Shown piece after piece: positions 21,336 to 33,691 of a stretch of 64,000 bases of DNA (position 1 is the first letter of the stretch; each line of letters begins with the position of its first letter). The translations under genes and the position numbers were made by a program. The notes beneath the pieces are model-generated. The model saw nothing but the letters and a program-made list of their open reading frames with translations. It did no database searches and was not told the origin of the DNA. The stretch comes from Centrapalus pauciflorus (Eukaryota > Streptophyta > Magnoliopsida > Asterales > Asteraceae): positions 352,883-416,882 of the forward strand of contig JAANYP010002631.1 in assembly GCA_020465985.1 (NCBI GenBank), given 5' to 3'.

Positions 21336-23144
21336 ATTTCCATTCATTTTAATCGCACCAAAACTTTCTTTCTCCCTCTCTTGGAGCCAGCCACACAACA
21401 CACACACACTTCACACAATTTTCTATCAAGTGTTCTTCATATCTTGAAGTGTTCTTGGTGCAACCTTTGAAGATCCAACCTTTTACTCATTTTCATTCTT
21501 CTAAAACATCAAAGTAAGTAAATACTAACATATTATATCTTATATTAATGTTTATATAAGTCTTGCATAATATATATAATCACCAACAACAACAAGTTTC
21601 ATAAAAACTCAAGATTATAAATCACTAGTTTTTGTTTTTAAGTTGTTTTCTTCAAATGTGTTTATAAATATATATACACGTCATGTAAGTGTAAATATTA
21701 TGAAAAAAAGTTATATAAATATGTTTTATAACTTTTATACAAGTAGTCTTTGAATAAACAACAAGAATCACAAGTTATTTCAAGTTTATGACATACGGAA
21801 TTTCGGCAAAAAGTTGCATCAACTTTGAAAAATCATAACTAATTCATAACTTAACAAAATGAGTTGACTCTTGTCTCAAAATTTAGATCTATGTCTAAAA
21901 ATCTAAAAGTTTTCATAATTTATTATGGAGTATAGAACCCTCAGATATTGTTTGGGAACCCGAAAGTTTGACAGCACAAAAATGGCCAACATAGGGTTTT
22001 TAACGAGCTTTTTCCCTAACCTAAACCCCTCGAAAAATGGTCATTCTTGACTTTAAAAATTCTTTGTATATAGTAGTTTAATGTCTAAGAAAACCAAATC
22101 CTAAATCGTTTTGGAGCTTGGTCAAAAACAGCCTCAAAGTAGGCCGAAAAACCATCAAAAAGCTGGAAAATTTTATATATATAAACGTGACGTTTTAAGT
22201 GGGTCTTATTTATAAACTTGTAATGTTGGGTGATTTAAGACATAAAAACCTTTATATATACATATTATCATATATGGGAGATTATTAAGTCCCTTATATC
22301 ATTTAGGGCTTGGTTAATCACATCTGGATCATCACCCATCAATCTACGCTAACTTGCATTTTACGCTCATACTTTTGCCATCGCACACTCGGTGAGTCTT
22401 CATAGCCCCTATTTTCACACTATTATGTTTTGGGGTTGAAATACATGCTTCGTTTTCATATGGACACGGAAACTACTTCATTTCTATTATGTATTACACA
22501 TGTGGTTCCATCAGCCCTCAAATCATGAACCGTTAGTTACATTTATTTGTAATCGCGAATATATTGTGGATAGATCTATCGGGAGTCATGTCCCCCATTC
22601 GGGTTAGTCTTACCGGCTAACAGCGGAATGCATATATATTTAACATTATGGTATTACGTATGGAAATACTGCAAACTCATAATTAAGTTTCGGTTGCATG
22701 ATGGTTTATATGTAATACATAACATGGAATTTATGATTCTATAAATTCAAACTCAACTGTTGATGTCCGTACAAGTCATATTTATGTGTAAACCTATGAG
22801 CTCACCAACAATTATGTTGACGTATTTTAGCATTTATTTTCAGGAAATTAAGGCAAGTGCACCGCACCGGAAGTATTTTCAAGGCTTCCGTACATTTGGA
22901 GTCGCGTTAATTTTCAAACTCTCGGAGATTTATTTGCATTATTTTGGTTTCTTTAATTATGTATTTAAATCTCTGTAATTTGCGAACTACTTACACTTTA
23001 TATTGGTTATGTAAAACATTTCTATATTTTGAAGTTATGTCGATGTATTTTTGAAAACGTCCATATAATGGTCGTTCGTTATGATTATTTTTACGCTTCC
23101 GCGACGTCACGCTTCGTTTCCAATCGGGGTCACGGAGTGTGACA

Positions 23145-24040
23145 ATCATACACTGCATACATGCAAAATTATGCAGATCTATGATCAGTGATATTAATCA
23201 CTTATGTTTTTGTGTGTTTTTATTGCGTTTTAGTGTGTTAAATGCAAGAAAGTTGGTTTTGCTAATGTGAATTATTTGTTGTAGGTGATTGGCAAGAAAA
23301 AAAGCAAATCGGTAGGTGGAGGAGTTAAAATTGCATTGGCGTCCAAGGCAGCGTCTTAGACGCTAGAGAAGCGCCTAAAATGTGTAATTACAAAAGTTGG
23401 GCGTCTGCATAACGCTTGTCAGAGAATCTCGGCATCCTGGCTTGCATCCTAGACGCTGTGGTCGATGCAGGTGCGTCAGTTTCTGCGGGAGCATTGCATT
23501 TGAAGGGGGCGGTTACCACAATTAAGGGGGTTCGACTTATGTTCGTTTTTCACACACGGAGAGGAGTTTTTGGAGACGACCAGAAGGAGAAAACAACAAG
23601 AAGGATCATTGATCAAGCATTCGACAATTAATTCCTTGTGTTTTACACACTTTTGGTAGTTAGTATACACTTCGTTATGCTAATTGTTGTTTGTGTGCAA
23701 GTACAAATCATGTTGTGCTAAATACATTATGGTGTTTGTTCTTAAGTTTGCATATTATGGCATGAAAGAATGTTATGTTATTTTCAGTTTTCATTTGGAA
23801 TTAAGGGGTTGTGGATCATACATTTGAATGAATGAATGCGTTGTTAAACAACGGGTGTTGTATGAAACAATGTATAGTGATATCATTAGTTATTCTAACT
23901 TGATATAAGAGAGGAAGACAATTAATTGAATCTCATATATTGTCTTAAGAACAATGGTTGTGGAATCCAATTCATTTACATGGAAACTGTTATCTTGAAT
24001 ACGTTGGAATGCATGAACTTGATTAGACAGTGGGTGTTGT
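23145..24040. other. unassigned repetitive DNA with a 188-bp-period duplication
   Basis: No gene. GGGTGTTGTATGAAACA followed by TATA.TGATATCATT.GTT occurs at about 23841 and again at about 24029, a direct repeat of roughly 188-bp period that ends in the MULE remnant. The earlier part (23330-23610) includes CAGCGTCTTAGACGCTAG and a GGAGACGACCAGAAGG stretch resembling an LTR/leader, but I could not assign it. Confidence 0.45.
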
Positions 24041-24700
24041 ATGAAACAGTTTATATTGATATCATTGGTTGTGCTAACTTATTATGAGAAAGGAAGATAT
24101 CAAAATGTTTGGCTAGAAAAGTATGTTGAAAGATTCTTGTCCGTGTGGACCGATAGACATACCACATTTGGAAATTCAACTACAAATAGAGTTGAAAGTC
24201 AGCATGCCAAACTAAAAAAAATCTAGAGTCGGGAAGATGTGATTTGGACAAGTCCATACTTGTTATTGAAAAAAAAATAATATCACAAGAGTCTGCTATT
24301 AAAGAAAGTCTTCAAAGTTGCGAAATCATCTGCAAGCCAAAGTTTAACATACGGTTACTTCAACAACTACAAGGGGTTGTTTCATTTGATGGTATGGAAA
24401 AAAAATTTAGAAGAGCTTCACCGTTCAAAGGGACTACCGCTAACTAAGGATAACTGTGGTTGCCAATTACGAATAGCATTTTGATTACCTTGTGCTCATG
24501 AACTAATTACGTATATCAGTACGGGTATGTCTAGTTTAATCCACAAAAGTAAAATTGATATATGTATAATTTTTTTTTAAAATGAATGATATTTTGTCTC
24601 ATTTTATTATAGGTTTACCTGTTCCACTAGAATCTATTGATGCTTTTTGGAAGAAGCTTGATTTAACGCCTGTTATATCTGTGGAATACGGTGACCTCAG
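24041..24700 (+). pseudogene. MULE transposase remnant, part 2
   Basis: Contains the conserved TTTNRVESQHAKLK-like stretch (GNSTTNRVESQHAKLKKI), then KLRNHLQ-like and LQQLQGVVSFDGMEKKF segments. A broken SWIM zinc-finger pattern follows (CGCQLR, then LPCAHELITYIS near 24460-24515), and then PLESIDAFWKKLDLTP near 24620-24670. Several stops and frame changes are present, and an intron-like stretch lies at 24525-24615. The gene is cut at about 24700 by the truncated copia element. The family is the MuDR/FAR1-related transposase group. Confidence 0.7.
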
Positions 24701-24702
24701 CA

Positions 24703-25110
24703 CTCAACCTTAGTTTTGGCAAATGTCTTCTTCTTGATGGCACCTGATTTCTTTTGCAAAATCTTACCACCAAACCTCTTCTTATTGAATTTTCGGACAA
24801 GCATAGCAATCATTTGCTCATCATCAAACTCAGTAAAGTCTTCACAGTCCTCTTCCTTAGACATTTCCTCCATTTCATCATCAGCCTGTTGATCAGCTTG
24901 TGTGAACACATCACACACTTGACCAGCAGGTTGTCTCACGCTGGCCACTAAGGCAGTACCTCTTTTGGACATCTCTAAGGCATTTCTTTTCTGTTTCCTT
25001 GATTGTTCATCATTTAACAAGGATCCATAAAGGTTCACAAGATCCATGACTCTGATGGTGCCTGAGTTTCTGAGGATAATAGAGAAGTAATTCCATTCCT
25101 CAGGCGAAAT
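24703..25110 (-). pseudogene. copia gag, 3' part (after the TRIM insertion)
   Basis: Continues gag after the TRIM: ISPEEWNYFSIILRNSG, a Lys/Arg-rich stretch, a Glu-rich stretch (DDEMEEMSKEEDCEDF), and ends KTFAKTKVEC. In Sirevirus-type gags KVEC is the start of the CCHC zinc knuckle, so the element stops at the knuckle. There the sequence changes abruptly to the MULE transposase remnant (junction about 24699-24702). Confidence 0.8.
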
Positions 25111-25535
25111 TGTAACATCCCACATTGGTGGAGAGGAGAAACCAATATGCCTATATAAAGGGTGAGGTTGTCTCTATCCACCAAGACGCGTTTTGGGGTG
25201 GGCCTATGGCTTGGCTTCCAGAAACAAAACCGTGCGGCCTTTGCCAAAGCCGACAATATCTTGTCTCGGGGTGGTCTGGGCTGTTATAAATGGTATCAGA
25301 GCCAGGCACTGGGTCGATGTGCACAGCGGGGACGCTGTGTTCCCATGGGGGAGGGATTGTAATATCCCACATCGGTGGATAGGAGAAACCAACATGCCTA
25401 TATAAAGGGTGAGGTTGTGTCTATCCACCAAGACGCGTTTTGGGGTGGGCCTATGGCTTGACTTCCAGAAACAAAACCGTGCGGCCTTTGCCAAAGCGGA
25501 CAATATCTTGTCTCGGGGTGGTCTCGGCTGTTATA
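25111..25535 (+). mobile_element. TRIM (miniature LTR retrotransposon) inside copia gag
   Basis: Two direct repeats of 178 bp each (25111-25288, TGTAACATCCCACATTGG; 25358-25535, TGTAATATCCCACATCGG) enclose only 69 bp. After the first repeat lies TGGTATCAGAGCC at 25291-25303, a perfect initiator-Met primer site. Before the second lies CCCATGGGGGAGGGAT, a purine tract. Each LTR has a TATA box (CCTATATAAAGGG). The repeats differ at about 8 positions and end TGTTATA rather than CA. Flanks GAAAT/AGAAT are an imperfect duplication. No protein is encoded; it depends on other elements. Confidence 0.85.
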
Positions 25536-26116
25536 AGAATGTCTAAAAATTTATTCACCAGAGTTAAACTGTCTTTAGTGATCCCCACAGCTTTGAGATC
25601 ATTGATCAAGGCAGTGAACCTGGTATAGGTTTCAGTGAGAGTCTCCTTTGGCTTTGCAAAGAACATTTCATACTGTCTAACAAGATTGTTGATCCTGTTA
25701 TCTAGTGTGATAGTGGGACCATCATAGACGGTACACAAAGTATCCCAAATCTCCTTTGCAGTGTTCATTTTCTCAACCTGTTTCAACACATTATCAGGAT
25801 CAGAAAAAACAAGGTTGTTCCTGGCTTTTGCATCAAGAGCAACCAGCCTTTTATTTTCATCAGACCATTGAGCTTTTACCTTCTCAATAGTCCTTTCTTC
25901 AGGAATAGCTCCTTCAACAGCAGGAGTTATAGTAGTGACAGAAGTTGGCACATAGGGACCTTCAATCACTATCTCTGGTAGTTGTACATCCAGATTCTCT
26001 AAATAGAGCATCATTCTGCACTTCCAGCCAGAGAAGTCCTGATGATTGAACTTAGGAGGTTTTGCCATTGACCCATTGTCATAGTAAGAATAGGAACTGG
26101 CAGCATTGTTGTCCAT
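25536..26116 (-). pseudogene. copia (Sirevirus-type) gag, 5' part
   Basis: Starts at ATG 26116, 52 bp after the primer site: MDNNAASSYSYYDNGSMAKP, then KFNHQDFSGWKCRMMLYLE, the typical start of a copia gag capsid. Later segments NLVFSDPDNVLKQVEKMNTA, EIWDTLCTVYDG and LTETYTRFTALINDLKAVG belong to the UBN2-like gag domain. It reads into the TRIM at 25535 after NKFLDIL. Apart from the TRIM the frame is clean, so the insertion is the main lesion here. Confidence 0.88.
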
Positions 26117-26168
26117 GGTGGGAAATAGGGAGTAATGAGAGATCTAGAGTTAACACACACTCTAAACT

Positions 26169-26180
26169 GCTCTGATACCA
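26169..26180 (-). other. primer-binding site of the truncated copia element
   Basis: TGGTATCAGAGC on the minus strand, two bases after the LTR, matching the initiator-tRNA-Met 3' end. Confidence 0.85.
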
Positions 26181-26182
26181 GT

Positions 26183-27293
26183 TGTAGGTCCCAAAAGGTT
26201 TCCCTAGTATGTTGTTATAAGTTGTAGAAAGGGGGTGAATAAAGCTATTTAAAATTCAACACACTTTCTCAATGTTTGTATGTATATTATCAACAAGTGT
26301 TAATTACAAACAGGCTTGAACTGCAAAATGGTTCAAGCTGAGATGACAGAAACAACAGATAGACTACTAATCTAAGACACACTCAGACCGGTTACAATGA
26401 ATACACTCACAAAGATGGACTCACTGATTTTACAAGACAGACAAACATCTTGAACAAGAACAACTTGGACACACTTAACTGTTTTATTCTAAGTAGACTT
26501 TGCATGCAAGAAAACACACTTCTTTGCACGTTCTCAATATCTCACTTTTGGTTGTCTCACATTCCTTAGAATCTTCCTTTTATACTCACTCAGAGAATAT
26601 TGGTGAACCTTTTTCATCGGATGCAGAGATAGTGGAATGTCTTTCCAAAAAGACAAAACTGCTTTTCTGCACGTTCTGACAAAACAACATTTGTCCCTAC
26701 ATTGCAGAATCTTTGTCTTTTTCATTTTGTCTCTGTTGCAGACTGCTTTACCTTAAAGAGGAATTTCAACTTTAATCCTTTCCTCTTCTTGTAGAGCCAT
26801 TCTGATATAAGAAATGGTCTGTCGCCCATTTTAGATATCCACTTTGTCTTCATGTATCAGAACAGCTTGGGCAGTGTAAGCACCTTCTGATTTTCCACTT
26901 TGTCTTCGACTTGTAAACTGATCTTCTTGTCCAAGATAATACATGATGACATGGAAACATATTCCATAAGTGTATAACCTATTCACATAGAACAAGTTCT
27001 GTTCGCAAATAATCGAACACTTAGTTTTGGTCCAAGCTGCTCAACACTCATGAGCAGCGTAGACAGTTTATGTCCAACTTGTTCAACAAAATAGAACAGT
27101 TTGGACAATCTGCCTTAGTTGAAACAAATGCAACATGGTAAGCATCTTTAACTTATATTGCAAATCATTTTTCAGGTTTCATTAAGGCCTTAAGAGGCCT
27201 TAAATTATACCTTCAAGTGCATCATACAGGTTAGATTAATAATCTCCCCTAAGATGTATAACAGGTTTGACTGAGACCTTTTTGTGCGTAACA
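26183..27293 (-). repeat. 5' LTR of the truncated copia element
   Basis: 1,111 bp. On the minus strand it runs from TGTTACGCACAAAAAGG to GGGACCTACA. It aligns along its length with the 3' LTR at 54867-55985, so two elements of one Sirevirus-type family are present. The partner 3' LTR and all of pol are missing here. Confidence 0.85.
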
Positions 27294-28980
27294 AATAATT
27301 TTGAGATAATGAAGTTAAAAGGGTTAATTTGATGTTAATATTAAAAATGTGATATCGGGTTCGTATAATTGGGTCCAGGACTTGCTGAAAATGGAATATA
27401 GATATATATACGGACCTCTTTGAATCCTTGTTTCCCTTCCCTTGCCTAAAATAGAAACTGAAAAAGATGTGTGTGATGTGTGTGTGATAGGTACAACAAG
27501 AAGGATTCACAACTCCAGATTAGTTGTTGAAATTGTCATCATCTTCTTTGTTGAAGTTCTTGAGCAAAAAGGAGGTAAGAAATTACTAAATTGTGGTGTA
27601 AATTCGAGTTATATGTTGTTGGGTTGTGGGTGTTGGCTTGAAAGTCCGTAGGTTAGTTATATATGAGTTTTGTGTGTATATCAGTGCTGAAAAATCGAGT
27701 TGGGGGCATGTTTTTGCCTTAAACAATCATTTTCGACGAACAGAGCAGACATGCAATTCCGTGGTCGCGGTCGCGACCATATGAGCGCGACCACGATGAG
27801 CATAGCTCATGCGGCGTGAGCATGGCCAGCGATGTGAGTGTGGCCAAGATCCTGAACGCCACCGCAACTGTAAGCGCGACTGCGATGTTCTGAGTACGAG
27901 TCGTGATCTGAGTATGTTGGGCCGGGGCTGGTTTTGGGCTATGATATCTGTTTTAGGTTACTTTTGGGGCCCGTTTCAGTTACAGGGTCTATGTTTGAGT
28001 CTGTCTTGCACATCAGTTAGGTTTGTATTAATATTCTGGGATCCGTTATGTGTATAGGGTGGAGACCGCAGTGAACCGAGTCGTGATAGATTTTCGTATA
28101 ACAAGTGATTTGGCAGACAGATGAGTACTCGAGTCCATTTCTAACTGCGCGCATATTTCACGAGTATGAGTTATGTTTGTATGTCTTGTAATGTGTTGTA
28201 CGAGACATAGATGTGGCGCCACATGTATGCTTCTATCTACCTTATTATATGTGCTATGTGTATATGAGTTGAGATCATTCCAGAGTATACGCGATGGGCG
28301 TTCGCGCAGGCTGACTGTCCCTAACCAGTCATGAAGTATGAAACTGTATATATACAGCAGTGTTATTGTCAGGTCGCTCTTGTGCTTATTGAGTAGCTAA
28401 CCACTGTGTGCGGTCTGTTAGTTGGGGGATGGTGTCCCCTTGAGTTGAGATGTGCACTGAGTTCCGAGTTTTCATCAGAGATCATGAGGCGTATAGGAGC
28501 TATTGTGTTGAGATATTTGTGATCATATCTGCTATCTGTATGCTATGTGTTTATTTCTGCAGAGTCTAACCCTCGCGTACTCACGAGCTTTCCAGCTTAC
28601 GTTTTCGAGTGTAACGTGTCTCAGGCAGTCAGAAAGTGGGTTCACAGCCGCAGCTTCCGCAGAAGTAGGAGCAGAGATTATTCGGGGTTTTGTATATGTG
28701 TAATTACTGTATGCTGACATTATCTTTTGGGAAACTGTTTATCTACGTTTGTATAATTGATCATTGTGTACGATAGCTAGCGATCAGTTGTTGTGTGTCA
28801 GCTTAGTTTAGTGATTATCAGTATTAGACATGTGACATTTTGTGAAGATGTTTGTATTAGAAGTTTTAATTATCAGTGATTTGCGTTAATCCCTGACATG
28901 TGTATTATGAGATAACTGCGATATTGTCACTTATGATATTATATTGACGTGACTTTTATGTGCGAAGTGAGGTTGCTACA
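27294..28980 (+). repeat. 5'-truncated gypsy LTR
   Basis: Same family as the complete LTR at 38386-40348: shared AATGTGATATCGGGT, TAACCCTCGNGTACTCACGA and GAGCTTWCCAGCTTACG-like stretches. The first 150 bp or so are missing at the border with the copia LTR at 27293. It ends GAGGTTGCTACA and is followed by a primer site, so this was a 5' LTR. A GC-rich motif array (GGTCGCGGTCGCGACC) lies near 27760. Confidence 0.75.
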
Positions 28981-28983
28981 TGA

Positions 28984-28995
28984 TGGTATCAGAGC
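28984..28995 (+). other. primer-binding site of the truncated gypsy element
   Basis: TGGTATCAGAGC, three bases after the LTR end, complementary to initiator tRNA-Met. Confidence 0.85.
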
Positions 28996-29165
28996 TTGTG
29001 GTTTGAAGTCTGAGTATTATCAATGGATGCTTGACTTAAACAGTGTTCAGATCCTTGGGGATTACATTTGAGATTAATATTGATGGAATTAACTAACCTA
29101 GCCTATTGTATAATGTTGGGTGATTTATTTGTTTATCTTAATTACATCGGGTTGTGCAGGTTGTT

Positions 29166-29257
29166 ATGGCAGATCAGGCGCAGGTAGACCGGCGGGCGAC
29201 GAGTATGTCCGCAGGTTGGATATTCTGGATATTCTAGCTCAGTTCTACAGTCAGCAG
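29166..29257 (+). pseudogene. gypsy gag, N-terminal piece
   Basis: ATG at 29166 gives MADQAQVDRRAT; a frame slip then moves the family-like EYVRRLDILDILAQF sequence into another frame. It is interrupted by the solo LTR at 29258 and resumes at 32355. The start fits a Tekay/Del-type gag. Confidence 0.65.
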
Positions 29258-32200
29258 TGTAACACCCGTTAGTTTCGAGGGAATTAAGTAATTTCAAGTC
29301 ATTTAACTCATTTGTTAATTTGAAAAATAGGATATAAATTATCAAGTTCCATGGTATTTAGAATGTTGAATTTTTATTGTAGTTTTTAAGAATTTAGAAA
29401 TAATTATGATGTATATATATGTATATGAGAAATCTCATAATGTTCATACATTAATGGAAAATAAATAAATAAATAAATATACATATATGTAATGTTATGC
29501 ATGCATGAAATGCATTACAACCTTAACCATCATCATCATCAAGCCAATACATAAATCCCTGTATATACATAAAACCCTAATCCTCAAGAACATAAACACA
29601 CCATCATAAATCTGGGAATTTCCTTCTAATCTTTGGGCTGGAATTCAAGATTGGAGCAACAATATTAACCTCATCATCACATTCATCACCATCATTGAAA
29701 TCTTGAGGTAACGTTTATGAACCCAAATAAAATTTAGTTCCCGTATGTAATATTCAATGTAAATTTAGAACTCATACCATATTGTTTAGAAATATATAAA
29801 ATCTGAAAATGAATAACCAATAATTTTTGGATTTATAATCCTCATTTGTGCTTATTTGAAAAGCTTGAAACTCCATTAATGGAGTTCCTTGAAGGGTTTT
29901 AAGTGGGTGTAGGTTGTAAACCGAAAATTTACCTAAAAATGATTCAAATATGATTAGAAACTTTACTAGTTTTATATTAGATGAAAAATCTTGGATTAGA
30001 GACCTATTGGTGGTCGGCGGCGGTCTGAGCGGCGACGACAGCAGCTCCGACGGCTGCCCTGTCTGGTCTTTTCTTTATTTTTTTTGATTCAGCCGAGAAG
30101 AGAGATGAAGATGTGGACTGCGTAGGAACCGGTCGGAGATGGAGATGCTTGCGCCGGCGGCGCCGGCGCTGCCAGCGATGGCGGCTGACGGAGGAAGTAG
30201 CAACAGAGCCGACAGCTCTGTTTTGTCGTTCATGTGGTTTCTGTGTCCATCGAGAGGGAGAGAGGAGAGGAGTGGTGTGTGTGTAGAGTGGTGTGTGGTG
30301 GTGGTCAGACGGTGCCGGAGACTTCACCGGCCGGCGATTCCTTCCCCTTGGTCGGCGCTGTCTGTCTTCTTCTCTCTGTTTCTTTTCTTTTTTCTGCAGC
30401 TGACCGAGAGAGAGGAGAGGGAAAAGAGTTTTATTTTTTTTTTATTTATTTATTTTTAATTCCTTTAATTTAAATTAGGTTAAGGTTACAAGAGTTGGGC
30501 TAGGGAGTTATGGGTTTTTTTTTTGAATTTATGGGCTGTTTTTATCTATAATTTAGTTTGGGCTTCAATATTTTGGGCTAAAAGATGAAAATGGTATTTA
30601 TTTTATTTGAGGAGTTGGGTTGGGTATTTGTTAATGACCATAAGTGTAATTCTTGGGCTGATTAGAATTTTTAGTTGGTTGGGTTTCTTAGCTTAGAAAT
30701 TATTTTGTTTTTCTTTAATGTTAAGGATTAAGTGAGTTGTTGATTTCTTTTATTTTGGGGTTCCTATTGGATTAATCTTGGGCCATGGTGTTGGATTTTA
30801 AGATTAAATTGATTATGAGTCCATGTTTCTTATTGGATTGATTAATTAAATTAAATGGGTTTGGTCTTTTATTTTGAATTGGGCTAAAATATATAGATTA
30901 GAGTTTAATTGGTTAGATTTAATTTATTTAAGTTTAGATGGGTTATCCAATAAGTTATATTAGGTTTATATGTGGGTTGAAGTAGTATAGAGTTAATTAT
31001 AAATAATATGATTAATGCAAGTTTAAAAGGATTTTAAATTAAGATTTGATATGATTAATCAATTACTTCTATATGAGAGTTTAGTATTTGCTTATTAAAC
31101 TTTAATAATAATAAAAATGCATCGTTTATAATTAAGTAATTTGAGTTATTTAATTAGTTAAAAATTTATGCTATGTAGTTGGGTTAATGCATAGTTGATT
31201 TTTAGGTTTATGTAATTTAATAATGGAGACTAGTGGATTTTGATTTGAATCTATTTGGATGGAATTTTATATAAGGTCTCTTATAGAATAATTAGTAACT
31301 CGTTCTTTACAATGGAAATTAACTAAATATAATAACCACAATTGCGAATAAATAATTATCAATAAAAGTGTAACCTTTAAAACAAATAAGTCATTATTTT
31401 TTTATCAGTTACAGAACTCTAATAATCTAAATAGATGGAGGACACAAAAATTTATGAAGTTAGAGATATTGATAAATAGACAATGTACTTTTATATCAGG
31501 ACTCTAGAGATTTGATCGAGATTTGTGGCTCTCAGTAGTGCTTTCAGTTGATATCGTGTTGTCGTTTGGCGAGTACGGATTTGCAAGCACTGTGAGTAAT
31601 TGATTTAATTTCGCGAATGAACATAAATAATATGCTTGCACTGGATATCTCTTTCGTTCCTATTGCCATGATTATTCTTTAACTATCATGTTTAGCCTTG
31701 AATGTTGTATTTATTTCGTTGCATTGAGCCGATATCTGAGAACCCTTTTCCCCAGTATGCATACTGTGTATTATGTGGATTGAGTGAGGTTGCTGTGTGC
31801 TTCCGAGTTGTATGGCGGGCGAGCCGCATGTTTTGTACACGTGCTAACCGAGCGAGTCGTACGCCGTGTACTTGTTATCGGGCGAGCCGATAACCATATC
31901 CCATTCGTGTATGCTAAACCGAGCGAGTCGTAATGCTACACATGTTGAATTTGAGCCGATATTTGTGTTGATCATGTTATATATGCTTGTCTGTGTTTTT
32001 AAATCTGTTACTCGCTAGGCGACGGCTTACCCCGGTTGTGGGGGCAAATTTTCAGGTTTAGCTGATAAGGGAAAAGCACCAGCTTCAGGATCTAGAGTTT
32101 GATGACTCGTGGTATCAGAAAATACTTCCGCATTTACTCTGATTTATATTTTGTACTTGGGACGGGTAGATCCCTAGACTTTCAATTTGGTTGTAATAAT

Positions 32201-32354
32201 TAGATGTTATATTTTAGCGCACTCTAAATGAGGTGATTTTAGTTTATTTATGTATTGAAATTGAAATTTGAGATTAGAACGCTTTATTTTATAATTTGAA
32301 GATTATGTTGCAGATTTTAGTAAAAGCGCCACGTTATTAGAACGGGGTGTTTCA
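29258..32354 (+). mobile_element. 3.1-kb solo LTR nested in gypsy gag
   Basis: Begins TGTAACACCCGTTAG and ends GGGGTGTTTCA, with a perfect 5-bp target duplication AGCAG at 29253-29257 and 32355-32359. It has no internal region. It contains a GC-rich block (30000-30400) and GGGCGAGCCG/GAGCGAGTCG repeats near 31810-31935. Short ORFs in it are not family-like. The ORF pair at 30004-30459 is best explained by GC-rich LTR leader sequence. Confidence 0.85.
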
Positions 32355-32359
32355 AGCAG

Positions 32360-32870
32360 GGTACAGGCCAGGGCGGTGGGGCTAGTATTCTGGTGACTGG
32401 TACAGATTCAGGGGCTGGCAGTTCATCCTCCACTACCCAGAGGGCCGGATCTTTTAAAGACTTTATGACAGGAGCCCCACCAGAGTTTCGAGGTGGGGGT
32501 GAGTCAGGTATAGCTATGGCTTGGGAACGAGAGATAGAGGCAGCATTTCGAGTTGCTCACGTAGACCCCAAAGACATGGTTGGTTATGCGACCTATTTGT
32601 TGAGAGGCGGGGCTTCCTAGTGGTGGAAGTCCATTGAGTCTTCAATGACATCATCTGCGGCGTATGATATGACTTGGGATCAGTTCCGAGCAGTGTTTGA
32701 GCCGCAATACATCCCCTGTGATGAGCGCAGAGAGATGGAGCGCATGTTTTTGCATTTACAGCAGGGTGATATAACCGTTTAGCAGTACATCGATAAGTTT
32801 AATGAGTATTCAAAGTTCGCGACACAGAGAGCCGAAAGGCAGATGTTTTCATTGATGGCCTCCGATCTTA
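32360..32870 (+). pseudogene. gypsy gag, main piece
   Basis: Continues gag after the solo LTR: SFKDFMTGAPPEFRGGGES, then WEREIEAAFRVAHVDPKD, YLLRGGAS, a TAG stop, WWKSIE, TWDQFRAVFEPQYIPCDER, and FLHLQQGDITV, a second TAG, QYIDKFNEYSKFA. This is the Retrotrans_gag capsid region of Tekay/Del-type chromoviruses. It ends in mid-domain at about 32870; protease and pol are absent. Confidence 0.8.
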
Positions 32871-33195
32871 CATTTATGTAGTCTACTTTTATTTGTGCAC
32901 ATTTTGTAGTCAAACTTTTAAAAGTGTTTCAATTAAGTAGTTGTGTGACCTGATGACCGGTAAAACAGGTTACCCTGATTAGTCAAACTTTCTTTTGGTA
33001 AACATTTATGTAGTGTACTTATTCTTTTCTGCACATTTGGTAGTCAAACTTTTGAAAAGTGTTTTAATTAGGTAGTTCGGTGTCCTGATGTTACCGGTCA
33101 CCAAGTCACCCAATTACCTAATTGAAACACATTTACAAGTACACTACATTAATGTGCACAAAAAAGTACACTACATTAATGTGTACAAACTAAGA
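32870..33195. mobile_element. small inverted-repeat element
   Basis: The left end ACATTTATGTAGTCTACTTT is mirrored at the right by AAAGTACACTACATTAATGT, and TTTGTGCACATTTTGTAG/GTGCACAAAAAAG pair inside. AGTGTTTCAATTAAGTAG is mirrored by CCTAATTGAAACAC. About 325 bp, no coding capacity. No target duplication found; the class is uncertain. Confidence 0.5.
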
Positions 33196-33263
33196 AGTAC
33201 ATAGTTATTTGGTGTCATTTTTCCTTAGTTTAACTAAAACTTAATAAACAATAATTTTTATAA

Positions 33264-33691
33264 TTATTTTATATACCTTTAATAATGTTTATTTTAAATT
33301 TTCTTAAATTAGCCTATGTATTTACATAGGTATTAACCTAGTATGTGTACCTTTTAATTCCGTGCGAACCTAAATATTGTGAATTTAATGTATAAAATTA
33401 TGCATTTGATACTAAAAATATATATTTGATAAATTTACGCATTTCATGTAAGCATTTATGCATCTAATGATAACTTTGTCTACTTTATCTATGAATATGT
33501 GAATTTGACAAAATTTGTACATATAATGTTCAAATTTATGCATTTAATGTATAATTTAATGAATTTATATTTTAAAAGTAATTTTAATGTTTGATTATGA
33601 TATTTATTAATATTGAAGATCAATAATAGTTTTAAGTAATAAATTTAAAATTTATGCATTTGATGTACAAATTTGTGCATTTTGAATTGGT
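33264..33691. repeat. direct repeat X, copy 1, with a Helitron-like 3' terminus
   Basis: 428 bp, nearly identical to 36981-37414. Inside, CCTATGTATTTACATAGG at 33313-33330 is a perfect 8-bp stem with a 2-nt loop. It is followed by TATTAAC and CTAG ending at 33341, then T. That is the arrangement of a Helitron 3' end. Confidence 0.65.

Larger units (their letters stand above)
20234..23144 (+). mobile_element. solo gypsy-type LTR containing a nested solo LTR
   Basis: Begins TGTGACATCCGACATT and ends GGAGTGTGACA. Flanks are AACAT and ATCAT, an imperfect 5-bp duplication (4 of 5). Without the insert it is about 2.38 kb. Visible LTR parts are a TATA box (CTCTATAAATAGAG) at about 20783-20797, a leader rich in CACACA after the nested insert, a GGTGAGTC-type region near 22390, and a GTTCGTTATG...CGGGGTCACGGAG tail. 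No internal region or second LTR, so it is solo. Confidence 0.75.

Noticed and set aside
30004..30459. Overlapping GC-rich ORFs of about 106 codons on both strands
   Set aside because: They lie inside a solo LTR with a perfect target duplication; the high GC explains the open frames.
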